Shown: piece after piece, positions 7,871-17,585 of the stretch
Numbering within the stretch: the first letter of the stretch is position 1
Layout of the letters: each line of letters opens with the position of its first letter
Assembly: GCA_014804755.1 (NCBI GenBank)
Contig: JAAUZE010000027.1
Coordinates: forward strand, 114,463 to 178,462
Reading direction: 5' to 3'
DNA: 64,000 bases
From: Lachnospiraceae bacterium
GTDB taxonomy: Bacteria; Bacillota; Clostridia; Lachnospirales; Lachnospiraceae
Made by a program: the position numbers and the translations under genes
Notes under the pieces: model-generated
Database searches by the model: none
The model's input: only the letters and a program-made list of their open reading frames with translations
Told to the model about the DNA's origin: nothing

Positions 7871-9367
7871 ATGAAACGCAGTCGATTCAAAAGAGGATTG
7901 TGCGTGTTTATGGCGCTTTTGGTTCTGTGCGCAGGCTGCGGGAAAGGCACCAATGAGGCGGCGGAAGACGGCGCCGAAAGCACAGATCAGGAAGTGACAT
8001 TGACATGGGTGTATTTTTCTGCGTATGGAGAAATTGCCGAGGAAACCCTACAGGAATTGAACAGACTGCTGAAGGAAAAGTACCATTGCAGTTTTACGGT
8101 TGAGGCAGCTCCGGTCGGGCTGGAAGAAGCGCGGGATGATACGGATTATAACCGGATCATACGGGAAAGATACGAAGCAAAAGAACCAACGGACATTCTT
8201 TATACGGGATCTGCGTATGCAGGTGAAGTGCCTGCATACAATCAGGCGGTGCAGGACGGACTGCTGATTCCCTTAACTTCCCTTCTTACGAAAACGGAGA
8301 GCGGGCAGCGGTTATACCATGCGTTCAGTGAGGCGTATTGGACCACTATGCAGTACGGGGAGGATATTTACGGTTATCGGACGGCGAATGAGCAGCTAGT
8401 CTACGACAGTGTATGGATGGCGAATCGGTGCTATGCATCGGATTTTTCAGAAAGGGATAAATTTTCTTTGGCGGATGTCAAGTCGGCGCTGGAAGAACTG
8501 GCAGCCAAAAATGAAGTGCCTTCCGGTGTCTGCGGTCTGTTCGCAGATCCTACGGCGTTATGCAGTATAGAGGGCTATATTCCGGTACGTTATGGGTTTC
8601 ATGGTCTTTATTTTATACAGGAAAACGGACATTTCCGCGTGGTCAGCGCAGCGGAGGAAGAACGGTTGATACAGGACTGGAGAACGATCAGGGAATGCCG
8701 GGAACTATGCGGTGATTTTACGGAGAGTCCCTATCGGCAGTTTTTGAAGGGCAATTTTGTTTTTGCGGTGACGTCCTGTAATTTAAAGAACCTGTATGAC
8801 GGCAGGTATTTATGCGACGCCATTTTGACGGATGTCAATGTGCTTTTTTCGAAGCCGCAGGCGGCGATTTATGTTTTAAATGCCGTGACGGGAATCGCGT
8901 CATGGTCGGAACATCCCGAGGAAGCGTTAGAATTTTTAAACCTAGTCGCCACGGAGCCGGAGCTGTCGAATCTTCTGACCTATGGGATCGAGGGGGAGCA
9001 TTATCAGGTCGATCCGGTAACCGGCAATCTCGTGATCTTACAAAACGGGGGTCTGAGTCCCTATGCGCAGACAACCATTGCCAATAAGATGATCACGCTG
9101 CCCACAGGGCTGGAACCGGAGAATAAGACGGAGATTTATGCTGAGCGCAATGACAGCGTCGAGTTCAGCCCAGAAGTATTATATGGAATACACACCCTGT
9201 ATTCGGACCCGGATATTATGGCGATTGTTGCTGTTTATGAGAAATACAACGGGCTTTGGGACGGGGATTATGAGGATGTGAACCAAACGGTGGAGCAGCT
9301 GCAACAGGAGCTTGAGGAAGCGGGGATCGAGGAAGTTCTTTCTAAGCTGAATCAATTGCTGCCGTAA
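7871..9367 (+). CDS. lipoprotein B2, paralogue of B1
   Basis: A 498-aa solute-binding-like lipoprotein, lipobox LCAGC (Cys23), the same length as B1. Substitutions concentrate in the N-terminal lobe (residues ~75-190, e.g. SAYAGEVPAYNQ for TSYVGEVGAYDQ), while the C-terminal lobe is nearly unchanged. That is where ligand or partner contacts could differ between copies. It lies directly upstream of the ABC ATPase, separated by a hairpin-containing flank. Confidence 0.85.
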   Translation: MKRSRFKRGLCVFMALLVLCAGCGKGTNEAAEDGAESTDQEVTLTWVYFSAYGEIAEETLQELNRLLKEKYHCSFTVEAAPVGLEEARDDTDYNRIIRERYEAKEPTDILYTGSAYAGEVPAYNQAVQDGLLIPLTSLLTKTESGQRLYHAFSEAYWTTMQYGEDIYGYRTANEQLVYDSVWMANRCYASDFSERDKFSLADVKSALEELAAKNEVPSGVCGLFADPTALCSIEGYIPVRYGFHGLYFIQENGHFRVVSAAEEERLIQDWRTIRECRELCGDFTESPYRQFLKGNFVFAVTSCNLKNLYDGRYLCDAILTDVNVLFSKPQAAIYVLNAVTGIASWSEHPEEALEFLNLVATEPELSNLLTYGIEGEHYQVDPVTGNLVILQNGGLSPYAQTTIANKMITLPTGLEPENKTEIYAERNDSVEFSPEVLYGIHTLYSDPDIMAIVAVYEKYNGLWDGDYEDVNQTVEQLQQELEEAGIEEVLSKLNQLLP

Positions 9368-9425
9368 AAAAGAATGGCGCGTACGCGCGATTCTTCCTGG
9401 ATCAAGGAATTTCCGATAGGTTAAG
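9366..9425 (+). repeat. intergenic repeat family, copy 1 (hairpin plus conserved tail)
   Basis: Begins at the B2 stop with a hairpin (AAGAAT...ATTCTT, 9370-9395, GC-rich inner stem) and continues into a tail, GGAATTTCCGATAGGTTAAG. Related tails occur after pyrG (13765-13812, opposite strand) and after hprK (24312-24411). It may weaken read-through into the ABC genes. Confidence 0.6.
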
Positions 9426-9440
9426 AAGGAGCGTCCTTAT

Positions 9441-10169
9441 ATGGAATTAAAATTATCACAGGTTACGAAAAGGTATGGACAATTTACCGCTCTTGACCGG
9501 TTTGAGTATTGTTTCCGTGAAGGAATTTACGGGCTTTTGGGACCGAACGGGGCGGGCAAGACCACATTGATGAATCTGATGACGGGAAATCTGCTGCCGG
9601 ATGAGGGCTGCATTTGTCTGGATGGAACCGATATTCAAAAGCTGGGAATCCGATATCTGAAAAATATCGGGTTTGTTCCGCAGCAGCAAAATCTGTATCC
9701 GACGTTTACGGGGAAACGGTTTTTATATTATATGGCGGCGTTAAAGGGTGTGGATAAAAAGACTGCCAGGCGGGAAATACCGGAGCTGCTCAAGCGGCTG
9801 AATCTGACGGAGCACCAAAATAAAAAGATCCGGGAATATTCCGGAGGGATGAAGCAGAGACTGTTGATGGCGCAGGCGTTGTTGGGCGATCCGGCAATTT
9901 TGATCTTGGATGAGCCAACGGCGGGCGTGGACCCGAAAGAGCGGATCGAGATCCGTAATATCATAAAAGAGCTCTCCGGGAATAAGCTCATCCTGTTTGC
10001 GACTCATGTGGTATCCGATATTGAAAAAGCAGCGGATGAGATACTGCTTTTAAAGAGAGGAAAATTGCTTGCGCTTCCGGAATACATAGACGGCTGGCAT
10101 CAGGGGAAGTTTTCACTTGAGGACATCTATCTTCGGGTATTTGAGGAAAAAGAAGAAGAGAAAGAGTGA
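9441..10169 (+). CDS. ABC transporter ATP-binding protein (ABC-2 type)
   Basis: A 242-aa soluble ATPase with all motifs intact: Walker A GPNGAGKTT (~34-42), Q-loop PQQQN, signature YSGGMKQR, Walker B LILDEPTAGVDP and H-loop FATHVVSD. It resembles the ATPases of antibiotic-export or lantibiotic-immunity ABC-2 transporters. A GAAGGAG ribosome site precedes the ATG. The stop overlaps the permease start (TGATG), which implies translational coupling. Confidence 0.95.
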   Translation: MELKLSQVTKRYGQFTALDRFEYCFREGIYGLLGPNGAGKTTLMNLMTGNLLPDEGCICLDGTDIQKLGIRYLKNIGFVPQQQNLYPTFTGKRFLYYMAALKGVDKKTARREIPELLKRLNLTEHQNKKIREYSGGMKQRLLMAQALLGDPAILILDEPTAGVDPKERIEIRNIIKELSGNKLILFATHVVSDIEKAADEILLLKRGKLLALPEYIDGWHQGKFSLEDIYLRVFEEKEEEKE

Positions 10170-12379
10170 TGAGCATGTTTGGAAGTGAGATCAAAAAGGT
10201 CTTTACAGGAAAATTTATATTGGTGCTGTTGTCGCTCTGTGTTCTGAACGTACTGTTGATCTATTATAACGAGATAAGAACAACGCCCTATCACGGGGAA
10301 GGCGGATATAAAGAAACGTGGGAGCAGATAGAGAAAGAACTGGAAACGTCGGATATTCTGACCGTATATGAGCGGGAAAAGCAGGAAGCTGATGAGAATA
10401 TTTTTTCCGGATTGATCAAAGCGGCCGCTGTCAAAAAACAAATCGTGAATGAACTGGAGGGGATCATCGGCTATACGGATTACCTTCGCAATATGCGGGA
10501 GACTGCGGAACTGACCGGAAGTATTTCCATATTTCGGGATAACGAAAGCGGGTATTCGGTCAGAAACCGGGAAAAGACGATCAGGGTGTATGAAAAAATG
10601 GAGTCGGTGACCGTACAACCCTCTCCCTCTTTGGGGATAGCGCTTTTTTCTGCATCAACGCTCACGGATTTTATGGTGCTCATTTTGATCGTTTACGCTG
10701 TGTTTTCTATTTGGATCAAAGATCAGGAGGAGGGAATGCAGAATCTTCTGCGCTCCTGTTATCGGGGAAGAAAGAGCCTTGCTGCCGTGAAAGCGGCGGC
10801 GGGCGTTTTTGTCTGCCTTGTGATCGAATTGCTTTTGTATGGGGGGACTCTCTTTATTTCATGGAAATTGTATGGGCTTGGGAATCTTACAAGATTTCTG
10901 CCCTCCGTATCCATGTTCCGGCAGACGGCGTGGCCTGTCAGGGTATGGGAATTTTTGATTCTTTTTTTGATCGTTAAGCTATTGGCATACAGTATGTGTA
11001 TGCTTCTTTTTGGCTTTTTTGCAGGAAAAGTGCATACTTCTACCGCTACGATCCTTGTATCCGGAATCGTGATCGGAGGCAGTTGTCTTACGTATGGACA
11101 GATTTCGGGAGATTCCTATGCGGGCATATTCAAATATCTGCTGCCCTATGGTCTTTTGCAGACACAAGAGGTGTTCCGTATTTACCGCAATCTGAATCTG
11201 TTCGAATATCCCGTGAATCTTGCGGCGGCGTATGGGGTGGTTTTGGTTTTTGGAATCGCTGTTCTTGTCTTTTTCCTGTTAAGGGGAGCGGATCAGAAAA
11301 AGAGCCGTGTATTACGACATAACGTATCCGTTTTGAAATGGCGGCGTACGAAAAGCGGGCTCCACCGGCTGGATGAGTGCGGGGGAGTTCTGCTCAATGA
11401 ACTCAGAAAACTTTTGATCGACCGGAAGGTATTTCTGATCCTGGTGGTATTGGGACTATTACAAGGATATTTATATAAGGGTGAAACAGTCAGGTATTAC
11501 AACTATACGGAATATTGTTACAGGCAGTATCTGGATGTTCTTTCGGGGGAGCTGACACCCGAAAAAGAAGCGTATATGGAAAACGAAAAAGAGCGGTTTG
11601 CGGAACTTCTGAATGGGCAGGATCAGACAGCGGCGGGGCCGGGATCGGATATGGAGAAACAACTGCAGGCCTATGAGGCCTTTTGCCGGGTGTTGGATTA
11701 CTGTGATTATTTACGTGAAAATCATCTGACCTATATGGTGTATGAGCCGGCTTATGAAGAATTGACGGCATCGGCGGGAAACGGAAAGGACGCGTTTCTT
11801 GCTTTTGAAATGATGGCGTTTATGGTTCTGTGCGCAACGCAGATTTATGGACCGGACGATCAGCTCCATATGAGCAGACTGTGCCGTATGACATTGTACG
11901 GAAGAAAACGGGCAGAGCTTATCAGAGTGGGAATCAGTGCATGTATCGGAGTCGTGATTCTGTGTCTGTCGTACCTGCCGTTTTTACTGAATGTTGTGGA
12001 AACATATCAGATTTCTGCAGAAGAGTTTTTTTATCCGGCCGGATGTTTAAGGTCCTTAAATGCGCATGGGGTTCCTATGACGATCGGCGGATACTTGCTG
12101 CTTTTGTCTGCGCTGCGCTTCCTGTTTCTGAATTTTGGAGGATTTATCGTCTGCTTTCTCTCCGAAAAACTGAAGAGTGTTATGAATACCGTTATGCTTG
12201 GGTTTCTATTGCTGGCGCTGCCCTTCGGCGTTTTGATGCTGGCGGAAGCGGCCGCACCGTTTTTGGTGCTTTACAGTCCCTTACTGGGAAATTATCTTAT
12301 GAAACTTCCGTTGTTTGCGACTGTTGGGATTCCCGCTTTTATTCTGATTGTTATGTGGGGAATGCTCTGCAGAAAATAG
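10169..12379 (+). CDS. ABC-2-type permease, two-lobed (736 aa)
   Basis: A large permease whose two halves have the same plan. Each has an N-terminal cytosolic KK/RK-rich motif and one membrane segment (near residues 10-28 and ~410-430), then a ~130-residue extracytoplasmic segment rich in Tyr and charged residues, then a cluster of five to six membrane segments (~165-385 and ~565-730). This looks like an internal duplication giving a pseudo-dimeric permease for the upstream ATPase. ATG 10169 overlaps the ATPase stop (TGATG); GTG 10166 is an alternative start. The substrate is unknown. The neighbouring lipoproteins suggest self-protection or export of a peptide or lipid. Confidence 0.85.
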   Translation: MSMFGSEIKKVFTGKFILVLLSLCVLNVLLIYYNEIRTTPYHGEGGYKETWEQIEKELETSDILTVYEREKQEADENIFSGLIKAAAVKKQIVNELEGIIGYTDYLRNMRETAELTGSISIFRDNESGYSVRNREKTIRVYEKMESVTVQPSPSLGIALFSASTLTDFMVLILIVYAVFSIWIKDQEEGMQNLLRSCYRGRKSLAAVKAAAGVFVCLVIELLLYGGTLFISWKLYGLGNLTRFLPSVSMFRQTAWPVRVWEFLILFLIVKLLAYSMCMLLFGFFAGKVHTSTATILVSGIVIGGSCLTYGQISGDSYAGIFKYLLPYGLLQTQEVFRIYRNLNLFEYPVNLAAAYGVVLVFGIAVLVFFLLRGADQKKSRVLRHNVSVLKWRRTKSGLHRLDECGGVLLNELRKLLIDRKVFLILVVLGLLQGYLYKGETVRYYNYTEYCYRQYLDVLSGELTPEKEAYMENEKERFAELLNGQDQTAAGPGSDMEKQLQAYEAFCRVLDYCDYLRENHLTYMVYEPAYEELTASAGNGKDAFLAFEMMAFMVLCATQIYGPDDQLHMSRLCRMTLYGRKRAELIRVGISACIGVVILCLSYLPFLLNVVETYQISAEEFFYPAGCLRSLNAHGVPMTIGGYLLLLSALRFLFLNFGGFIVCFLSEKLKSVMNTVMLGFLLLALPFGVLMLAEAAAPFLVLYSPLLGNYLMKLPLFATVGIPAFILIVMWGMLCRK

Positions 12380-12475
12380 ATTCTCAATAAATAGAAGTGA
12401 TATACTTGACAATGACAGGTGCAGGATGCCAAAATTAATAAGAAGCAAAACAACGGTTGTGAAAGGAGGAGTCTT

Positions 12476-13594
12476 ATGAGAGCTGTGAAAAAGCAGTATT
12501 GGAAATATGTCCTTTTTCTGCTGGTGGTCACTATGTTGGCCGCTTGTGGCGAAAAGAAGTCGGAGACTGCTGCAAACCCGTTGGAACCTGTTACTGCGGT
12601 ATCGGATTCTGGAAATGGAGAAACACCAAAGGAAAATGGGGATACACAGCCGACAGAGCAGCCAAACGGGGAACCGTCCACAGACTTGGTAAAGGGAGAT
12701 GAGGATGGTTCCGGACAGACGTCAGGGACATCAGAGAATGAGCAGGCACAGCCGACAGCGATACCGGAACAGGAAGGCAATCGGGTAATACGGGATCTGT
12801 CTTCGGAAGAGTGGGAGCAGATGGAGCAGGATGATACGCTGATCGTGTTTCATTCCGGCGACGGGGGATACTATTATGTAGATCCGATAGAGGAAACGAT
12901 TTACTGCCGGGAGATTTATGCCCACGAGAGAGCAGAAGGTTCGGAAGCTTCTTATTTTCACCCGGCTTATAGTTCTGCGAGCGATGAAACGATGTTTGCT
13001 CCCGGCGGTACCGATGAAAGCGGAAAACAGTTGTATGATGTGTATTATGGGAAAGAGCTTTTGATCAGCGGGCTGACGGTCATTGAGGGCGCGAATGAGT
13101 ATCCGCTGGATGTGTGTTACGATACGGATGCGCAAGAAGTTCTTGTTTTGACTTATCATAAGGATTCGGAGAAAAAGCAGGAAGGCTTCATGATTTATCA
13201 TGCTTCTGAGAAGGATACCTGTGTGCAGCCGCTTTCTTTTTATCCGGTATTGACGGGGGAAGATTATCAGGAGTTTGTTTATCATGACTGGATCTGGTCG
13301 GCGATTCTGACGCCGGAAGCGATTTACTATGATATTCTGCCGGTGCGGCGGATTGATCTGGAGACCGGAGATAACAGGGAATGGGGGCTTACCAAAGAGG
13401 AGTATACGGAAGTGACCGGGATTGACAATCCGATGCGCTTTCAGGACACCAAGGTGATCGGAGACGGATACATCATGACGATTGTGGTAAATCCTGATCC
13501 GGCGTTTGACGATATGCCGGAAAATACCGTAGATACCTACTTGATTTATAATGAGGATGGCGAGTTGCAGTATGTGATCCCGAATGTACATTAG
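12476..13594 (+). CDS. lipoprotein C with acidic Ser/Thr/Pro linker
   Basis: A 372-aa lipoprotein with lipobox LAAC (Cys24), then a low-complexity Glu/Pro/Ser/Thr/Asn linker (~30-105) that would extend the folded domain away from the membrane. The C-terminal ~260 residues form a beta-rich domain with short Tyr-rich strands, similar in style to lipoproteins A1/A2. ATG 12476 is chosen for its GAAAGGAGG site; the in-frame extension to 12419 has none. It is the last gene of the ABC-2 cluster. Its 3' end is duplicated as a scar at 3681-3733. Confidence 0.85.
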   Translation: MRAVKKQYWKYVLFLLVVTMLAACGEKKSETAANPLEPVTAVSDSGNGETPKENGDTQPTEQPNGEPSTDLVKGDEDGSGQTSGTSENEQAQPTAIPEQEGNRVIRDLSSEEWEQMEQDDTLIVFHSGDGGYYYVDPIEETIYCREIYAHERAEGSEASYFHPAYSSASDETMFAPGGTDESGKQLYDVYYGKELLISGLTVIEGANEYPLDVCYDTDAQEVLVLTYHKDSEKKQEGFMIYHASEKDTCVQPLSFYPVLTGEDYQEFVYHDWIWSAILTPEAIYYDILPVRRIDLETGDNREWGLTKEEYTEVTGIDNPMRFQDTKVIGDGYIMTIVVNPDPAFDDMPENTVDTYLIYNEDGELQYVIPNVH

Positions 13595-13633
13595 GATTGT
13601 GGTGATGAATGCAGGGGGTAATATCCGAACCTT
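13580..13633 (+). repeat. 3' end of lipoprotein C, source of the scar at 3681-3733
   Basis: This segment spans the last five codons, the stop and ~38 bp of flank. It is repeated 9.9 kb upstream, so the two copies bracket the whole lipoprotein/ABC-2 cluster in direct orientation. Confidence 0.7.
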
Positions 13634-13706
13634 AAAATTCAGGCAAAACCCGAGCAGCTTGCCGTGATCAAAAGAAAAGCGCAGCAGTAATCCCATAAAA
13701 TGAATC

Positions 13707-13742
13707 CAAAAACCGCCGCACAAATCTGTGCAGCGGTTTTTC
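13707..13742. terminator. bidirectional-type terminator
   Basis: AAAAACCGC(C) at 13708-13717 pairs with GCGGTTTTT at 13733-13741 around an inner GCACA/TGTGC stem, with A and T tracts on both sides. It sits between the lipoprotein cluster and the convergent pyrG. Confidence 0.75.
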
Positions 13743-13764
13743 TCTGCTGAAATATCATTTATTT

Positions 13765-13812
13765 TCTATAAGAAATTTCGTAGTACTGGAAGAATCGCTT
13801 TGCGTTCTTTTT
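13765..13812 (-). repeat. intergenic repeat family, copy 2 (3' of pyrG)
   Basis: Read on the minus strand from the pyrG stop: AAAAAGAACG, a short AAAGCG hairpin, ATTCTTCC, then a GAAATTTCTTATAG tail. The order of elements matches the copy after B2 at 9366-9425. Confidence 0.5.
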
Positions 13813-15425
13813 TATACATCACCGTGATGCTTATTAAGAGCAGCAGATACAAACCCTTTGAACAGGGGATGCGGTCTGTTCGGTCTTGATTTTAATTCCG
13901 GGTGCGCCTGTGTGGCAATGAAGAACGGATGCGAGGGAATCTCGCACATCTCCACAATCCTTCCGTCAGGGGAAAGACCGGAGAGGCGCATGCCTTTTTC
14001 GGTCAGCACCGCGCGGTAATCGTTATTGACTTCGTAGCGGTGTCTGTGGCGCTCATGAATGGTTTTTTCGCCATAAAGCTGATATGCAAGCGAGGATTCA
14101 TCCAACACGCACGGATAAGTGCCGAGCCGGAGCGTGCCGCCGATGTCCTCCACGCCGTTTTGGTCGGGCATTAAGGCGATGACCGGATGAAGCGTGCCGG
14201 CATCCAGCTCGATGCTGTGCGCATCTTCATAGCCGACAACATTTCGCGCATACTCAACAATGGAAAGCTGCATGCCGAGGCAGAGTCCGAGATACGGAAT
14301 CTCATTGGTGCGGGCGTATTGGATCGCGAAAAGCATGCCGTCGATCCCGCGGTCGCCGAAGCCGCCCGGAACAAGAATTCCGTCCACGCCGGATAACAGC
14401 CCGCTCACATTTTCGGCGGTCACGGTTTCCGAGTCGATCCACTTGATATTGACGGTTGCGTGATTGGGAATGCCGCCGTGCTTAAGCGCTTCTACCACAC
14501 TGATATAGGCATCATGCAGAGCGGTGTATTTGCCGACTAAAGCAATCGTGACCTCGTCGGTCGGATTGCGAAGGTCTTCTACCATGGCGCTCCAGTCCTT
14601 TAAGTCCGGTTCGCGTTGCTCTAATTCCAGACACTCGCAGGCAACGGAAGCAAGGTGCTCTTTTTCCATTGCAAGGGGCGCCTCATAGAGATGCTCCACA
14701 TCCAGATTCTGCAATACATGACTGTTCGGCACGTTACAGAAAAGAGCGATCTTGTCCTTGATATGCTGATTCAGGGGGTACTCACTGCGGCATACGATGA
14801 TGTCGGGGCGCAGTCCTAAGCCCTGCAGTTCTTTGACGCTGGCCTGTGTCGGTTTCGTTTTCATTTCCTGAGAAGCGCGCAGATAAGGAATCAGCGTCAC
14901 ATGAATGAGGATGGCATTGTTACGTCCGACCTCATGCTGAAACTGACGGATCGCCTCAAGGAAAGGCTGTGATTCAATATCGCCGACCGTGCCGCCGACT
15001 TCGATGATGGCAATTCTTGTCTCATCATCGGTGAAATTACGGTAAAAACGGCTCTTGATCTCATTGGTGATATGAGGGATGACCTGAACGGTGCCGCCGC
15101 CGTAATCACCGCGCCGCTCTTTTTGCAGAACGGACCAGTAAATCTTTCCGGTCGTCACGTTGGAATTCTTGTCCAGATTCTCGTCGATAAAACGCTCATA
15201 ATGTCCAAGATCTAAATCGGTTTCGGTGCCGTCGTCCGTGACGAATACCTCGCCGTGCTGAACCGGATTCATCGTTCCGGGATCGATATTGATATAAGGG
15301 TCAAACTTCTGCATGGTAACTTTGTAGCCGCGTGCCTTTAATAATCTGCCGAGCGATGCGGCGGTAATCCCTTTTCCGAGACCGGATACAACGCCGCCGG
15401 TAACAAAGACGTATTTGACTGCCAT
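13812..15425 (-). CDS. pyrG: CTP synthase
   Basis: A 537-aa enzyme converting UTP to CTP with glutamine as nitrogen donor. The N-terminal synthetase domain starts with [16 protein letters not shown]. The C-terminal class I glutamine amidotransferase has the nucleophile motif GLCLGMQ and the downstream HPE. Full length for the family. An AGGAGGA ribosome site precedes the ATG. It is followed by a repeat-family hairpin. Confidence 0.98.
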   Translation of the reverse strand: MAVKYVFVTGGVVSGLGKGITAASLGRLLKARGYKVTMQKFDPYINIDPGTMNPVQHGEVFVTDDGTETDLDLGHYERFIDENLDKNSNVTTGKIYWSVLQKERRGDYGGGTVQVIPHITNEIKSRFYRNFTDDETRIAIIEVGGTVGDIESQPFLEAIRQFQHEVGRNNAILIHVTLIPYLRASQEMKTKPTQASVKELQGLGLRPDIIVCRSEYPLNQHIKDKIALFCNVPNSHVLQNLDVEHLYEAPLAMEKEHLASVACECLELEQREPDLKDWSAMVEDLRNPTDEVTIALVGKYTALHDAYISVVEALKHGGIPNHATVNIKWIDSETVTAENVSGLLSGVDGILVPGGFGDRGIDGMLFAIQYARTNEIPYLGLCLGMQLSIVEYARNVVGYEDAHSIELDAGTLHPVIALMPDQNGVEDIGGTLRLGTYPCVLDESSLAYQLYGEKTIHERHRHRYEVNNDYRAVLTEKGMRLSGLSPDGRIVEMCEIPSHPFFIATQAHPELKSRPNRPHPLFKGFVSAALNKHHGDV

Positions 15426-15522
15426 AGTGTTCCTCCTAAAGTGTTGTATAAAAACAATACATCACCATTATATAACGGTTCACAGACAAAAATCTACTCA
15501 TTTCTTAAAAAAAGACAAAGAA

Positions 15523-17364
15523 TTATGGTGTATCAATCCGGCTTAAATGAAAACCGTATGAGGACTCTTCCACAGCATAAAGAATGTCCCATTCCGCACA
15601 TCCGGGCGGATAAAGCGGGGACGGATCAATATTGGTCGCAGTGAGCAGCCATGCGGCGAGCGGATAACCGTTCTTCCACCCGTTTGCATCCGCCAGCATG
15701 TCATACCATATGTCATTTTTTAAGATATAAATATCCGTCGGGATCCGGTCGGGATGCAGGCGGTAATAATTGCCAAGGCGGTCAAGCAGAAGCTCGACTG
15801 CCGCACCTTCCGAGGCGGAAAATGTCGAGATCCACGAGGAATACACGCCGTAAGGACGGTCTGCATATAAATAGCACCACGGGTTGGATGTGACAAACAA
15901 TACGGGCTCGGAGGAACCGTTCCGGTAACCGCGGATTTCCGCAAGCAGGGTGTTGTAAGCGTCCGCGTGCTCTTTTGTGGTGCGGACACCGGCAAGCGGA
16001 CCTTCCGTGATCTTTGTATCCAGCGCGGCGACGGAAGGCTCCCAAAAGGCGTGAACCGATTTTGCGTAGCATTCCGTGCAGAGCTGGGAAAGGAAGAGCA
16101 GAGCGGCGGCGCAGAGCACGAGCGGCGTTGTGAAGCGGCCGCTTTTTCCTGCAGTCAGGATGGTTTCTTTTGCAGTTGTTATCGTTGTATTCGCGCAAGC
16201 CTGCTCTTTTAAGAAATCCCAAATAAGAAGCACGCTGCCGATCATTGCGACAGGCATTCCCATGCAGATCGCATTTTCCCCCTGATTGGACGCCGCGCCG
16301 AGGCAGAACGCATAAAACATGCCGAGGCACCAAAGGAAAAGAAATACGCGGTGATTCTTTTTTCGGGTGAGCAGATAGGCTGAAAGACCGCATAACGTGA
16401 TCGGGAACATGATGTAATTATAGTCGGTCTGAATGGACGGAATATGGATCATGACCGCCGTTGCCGTGGTGAGTGCGGTCATGCTGAAATACATCCATGT
16501 ATGCGTTTTTTTTCGGTCAATAAGTGAGAGCACGGTCAGCAGAAGCCATACGGCGACAAACGAGCCGAACGTGGAGCGCATGACGTACCAGGCGCTGTAA
16601 AGGATGTCTTTTACGGAGCGGGAAGCATGTTCGGGATCATGAAGGATCGCGGGAAGATTTTCCATGATCGTTTTGATGTCGGCCCGGCATAATATAAAAA
16701 GGAAAAGACAGGCGGCGGGAAGCGCCGCGCCGAGCGTAAAAATAAGCAGACCGCGTCCGTATTTACGGAGAGAAGCGTTTATAGCCAGTGCGATGAGAAA
16801 GACCGCCACGCACAGCAGATATAGCAGGATAATATAAGGATTGGCGATGACGGCGACGGCATAGAAAAAGCCCGCAAAAAGAAATCCGATGCGTCCCTCT
16901 TTTTTGCAGTGGGAGAGCAGCGACAGGCAGAGGGCCATTGCCATCAGCGCAAAGGTATTATAGGACAATGCCATGATGTCATAGGGTGAGTAAACGGCAA
17001 ACAGCAGCACCGCGCAGAGTGCGCCATAGCGATAACGTCGCAGGATAAGATAAAGAAATACGGCAGTGAGAAGCTGCATGACGGTATAAATGTAGCGGAA
17101 GTGCAGGACGATCCCGTCCGTTCCTCCCGCGATCAGCGCGTGAAGCCGGTAAAAGGGTAAAAGAAGAAAGCCGCCGAGCTGCGAAAGGTTCCATTCTTCC
17201 GAAAGCAGAGCGTCGCCGAAGGAAAGCCGTTGTGCCAACGTCAGATAAAAAGGCTCGTCGCAGCCGCCGTAACCATAACGGCATTTCCATAGAAAAAAGA
17301 AAAGCAGCGGCACAAGTGTGCACACAAACAGCAGGTCGCAGAGCGGAAGGCGTTGTTTTTTCAT
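15523..17364 (-). CDS. polytopic membrane protein, glycosyltransferase-39/87-like
   Basis: A 613-aa protein with about 11-12 membrane segments in residues ~8-420 and a C-terminal soluble domain of ~190 residues. The first loop after TM1 carries an acidic motif (GGCDEPFYLTLAQRL), as in lipid-linked sugar-dependent (GT-C) transferases, where Asp/Glu in this loop is catalytic. Acceptor and donor are not evident. It is on the same strand as pyrG, which lies downstream of it. The exact family was not confirmed. Confidence 0.75.
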   Translation of the reverse strand: MKKQRLPLCDLLFVCTLVPLLFFFLWKCRYGYGGCDEPFYLTLAQRLSFGDALLSEEWNLSQLGGFLLLPFYRLHALIAGGTDGIVLHFRYIYTVMQLLTAVFLYLILRRYRYGALCAVLLFAVYSPYDIMALSYNTFALMAMALCLSLLSHCKKEGRIGFLFAGFFYAVAVIANPYIILLYLLCVAVFLIALAINASLRKYGRGLLIFTLGAALPAACLFLFILCRADIKTIMENLPAILHDPEHASRSVKDILYSAWYVMRSTFGSFVAVWLLLTVLSLIDRKKTHTWMYFSMTALTTATAVMIHIPSIQTDYNYIMFPITLCGLSAYLLTRKKNHRVFLFLWCLGMFYAFCLGAASNQGENAICMGMPVAMIGSVLLIWDFLKEQACANTTITTAKETILTAGKSGRFTTPLVLCAAALLFLSQLCTECYAKSVHAFWEPSVAALDTKITEGPLAGVRTTKEHADAYNTLLAEIRGYRNGSSEPVLFVTSNPWCYLYADRPYGVYSSWISTFSASEGAAVELLLDRLGNYYRLHPDRIPTDIYILKNDIWYDMLADANGWKNGYPLAAWLLTATNIDPSPLYPPGCAEWDILYAVEESSYGFHLSRIDTP

Positions 17365-17458
17365 AAACCGTAATCCTTTCTTACAAACTCTTTTCTATTT
17401 TATCCCATTCCAAACATGGGAACAACCATAAATTCATTTTCTTTTCATAAAAGAATAG

Positions 17459-17487
17459 TTGATTTATAGCGGCGCTATCCATATAAT
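17459..17487 (+). promoter_or_regulatory. promoter for ftsH
   Basis: TTGATT (17459-17464), 17-bp spacer, TATAAT (17482-17487), about 95 bp upstream of the ftsH start. Confidence 0.65.
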
Positions 17488-17585
17488 AAATGGGGAATCG
17501 TCTGATCGTGAATGGGATGAAGCGTTTTGGACGAGACTGACTATCGAAGGAAGAAGCGTGTGTGATTTGTACGCGGGGAATGAGA

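Larger units (their letters stand above)
6606..9375 (+). repeat. tandem duplication, unit 2
   Basis: The second copy of the 2,770-bp unit, carrying its own promoter, hairpin and both lipoprotein genes. The 3' boundary is near 9375, where the sequence leaves the repeat and enters a hairpin-rich flank before the ABC ATPase. Confidence 0.9.

Noticed and set aside
12731..13723. Minus-strand 330-codon open frame opposite lipoprotein C
   Set aside because: No ribosome site, basic and Ile/Arg-rich, fully opposite a signal-peptide-bearing lipoprotein.
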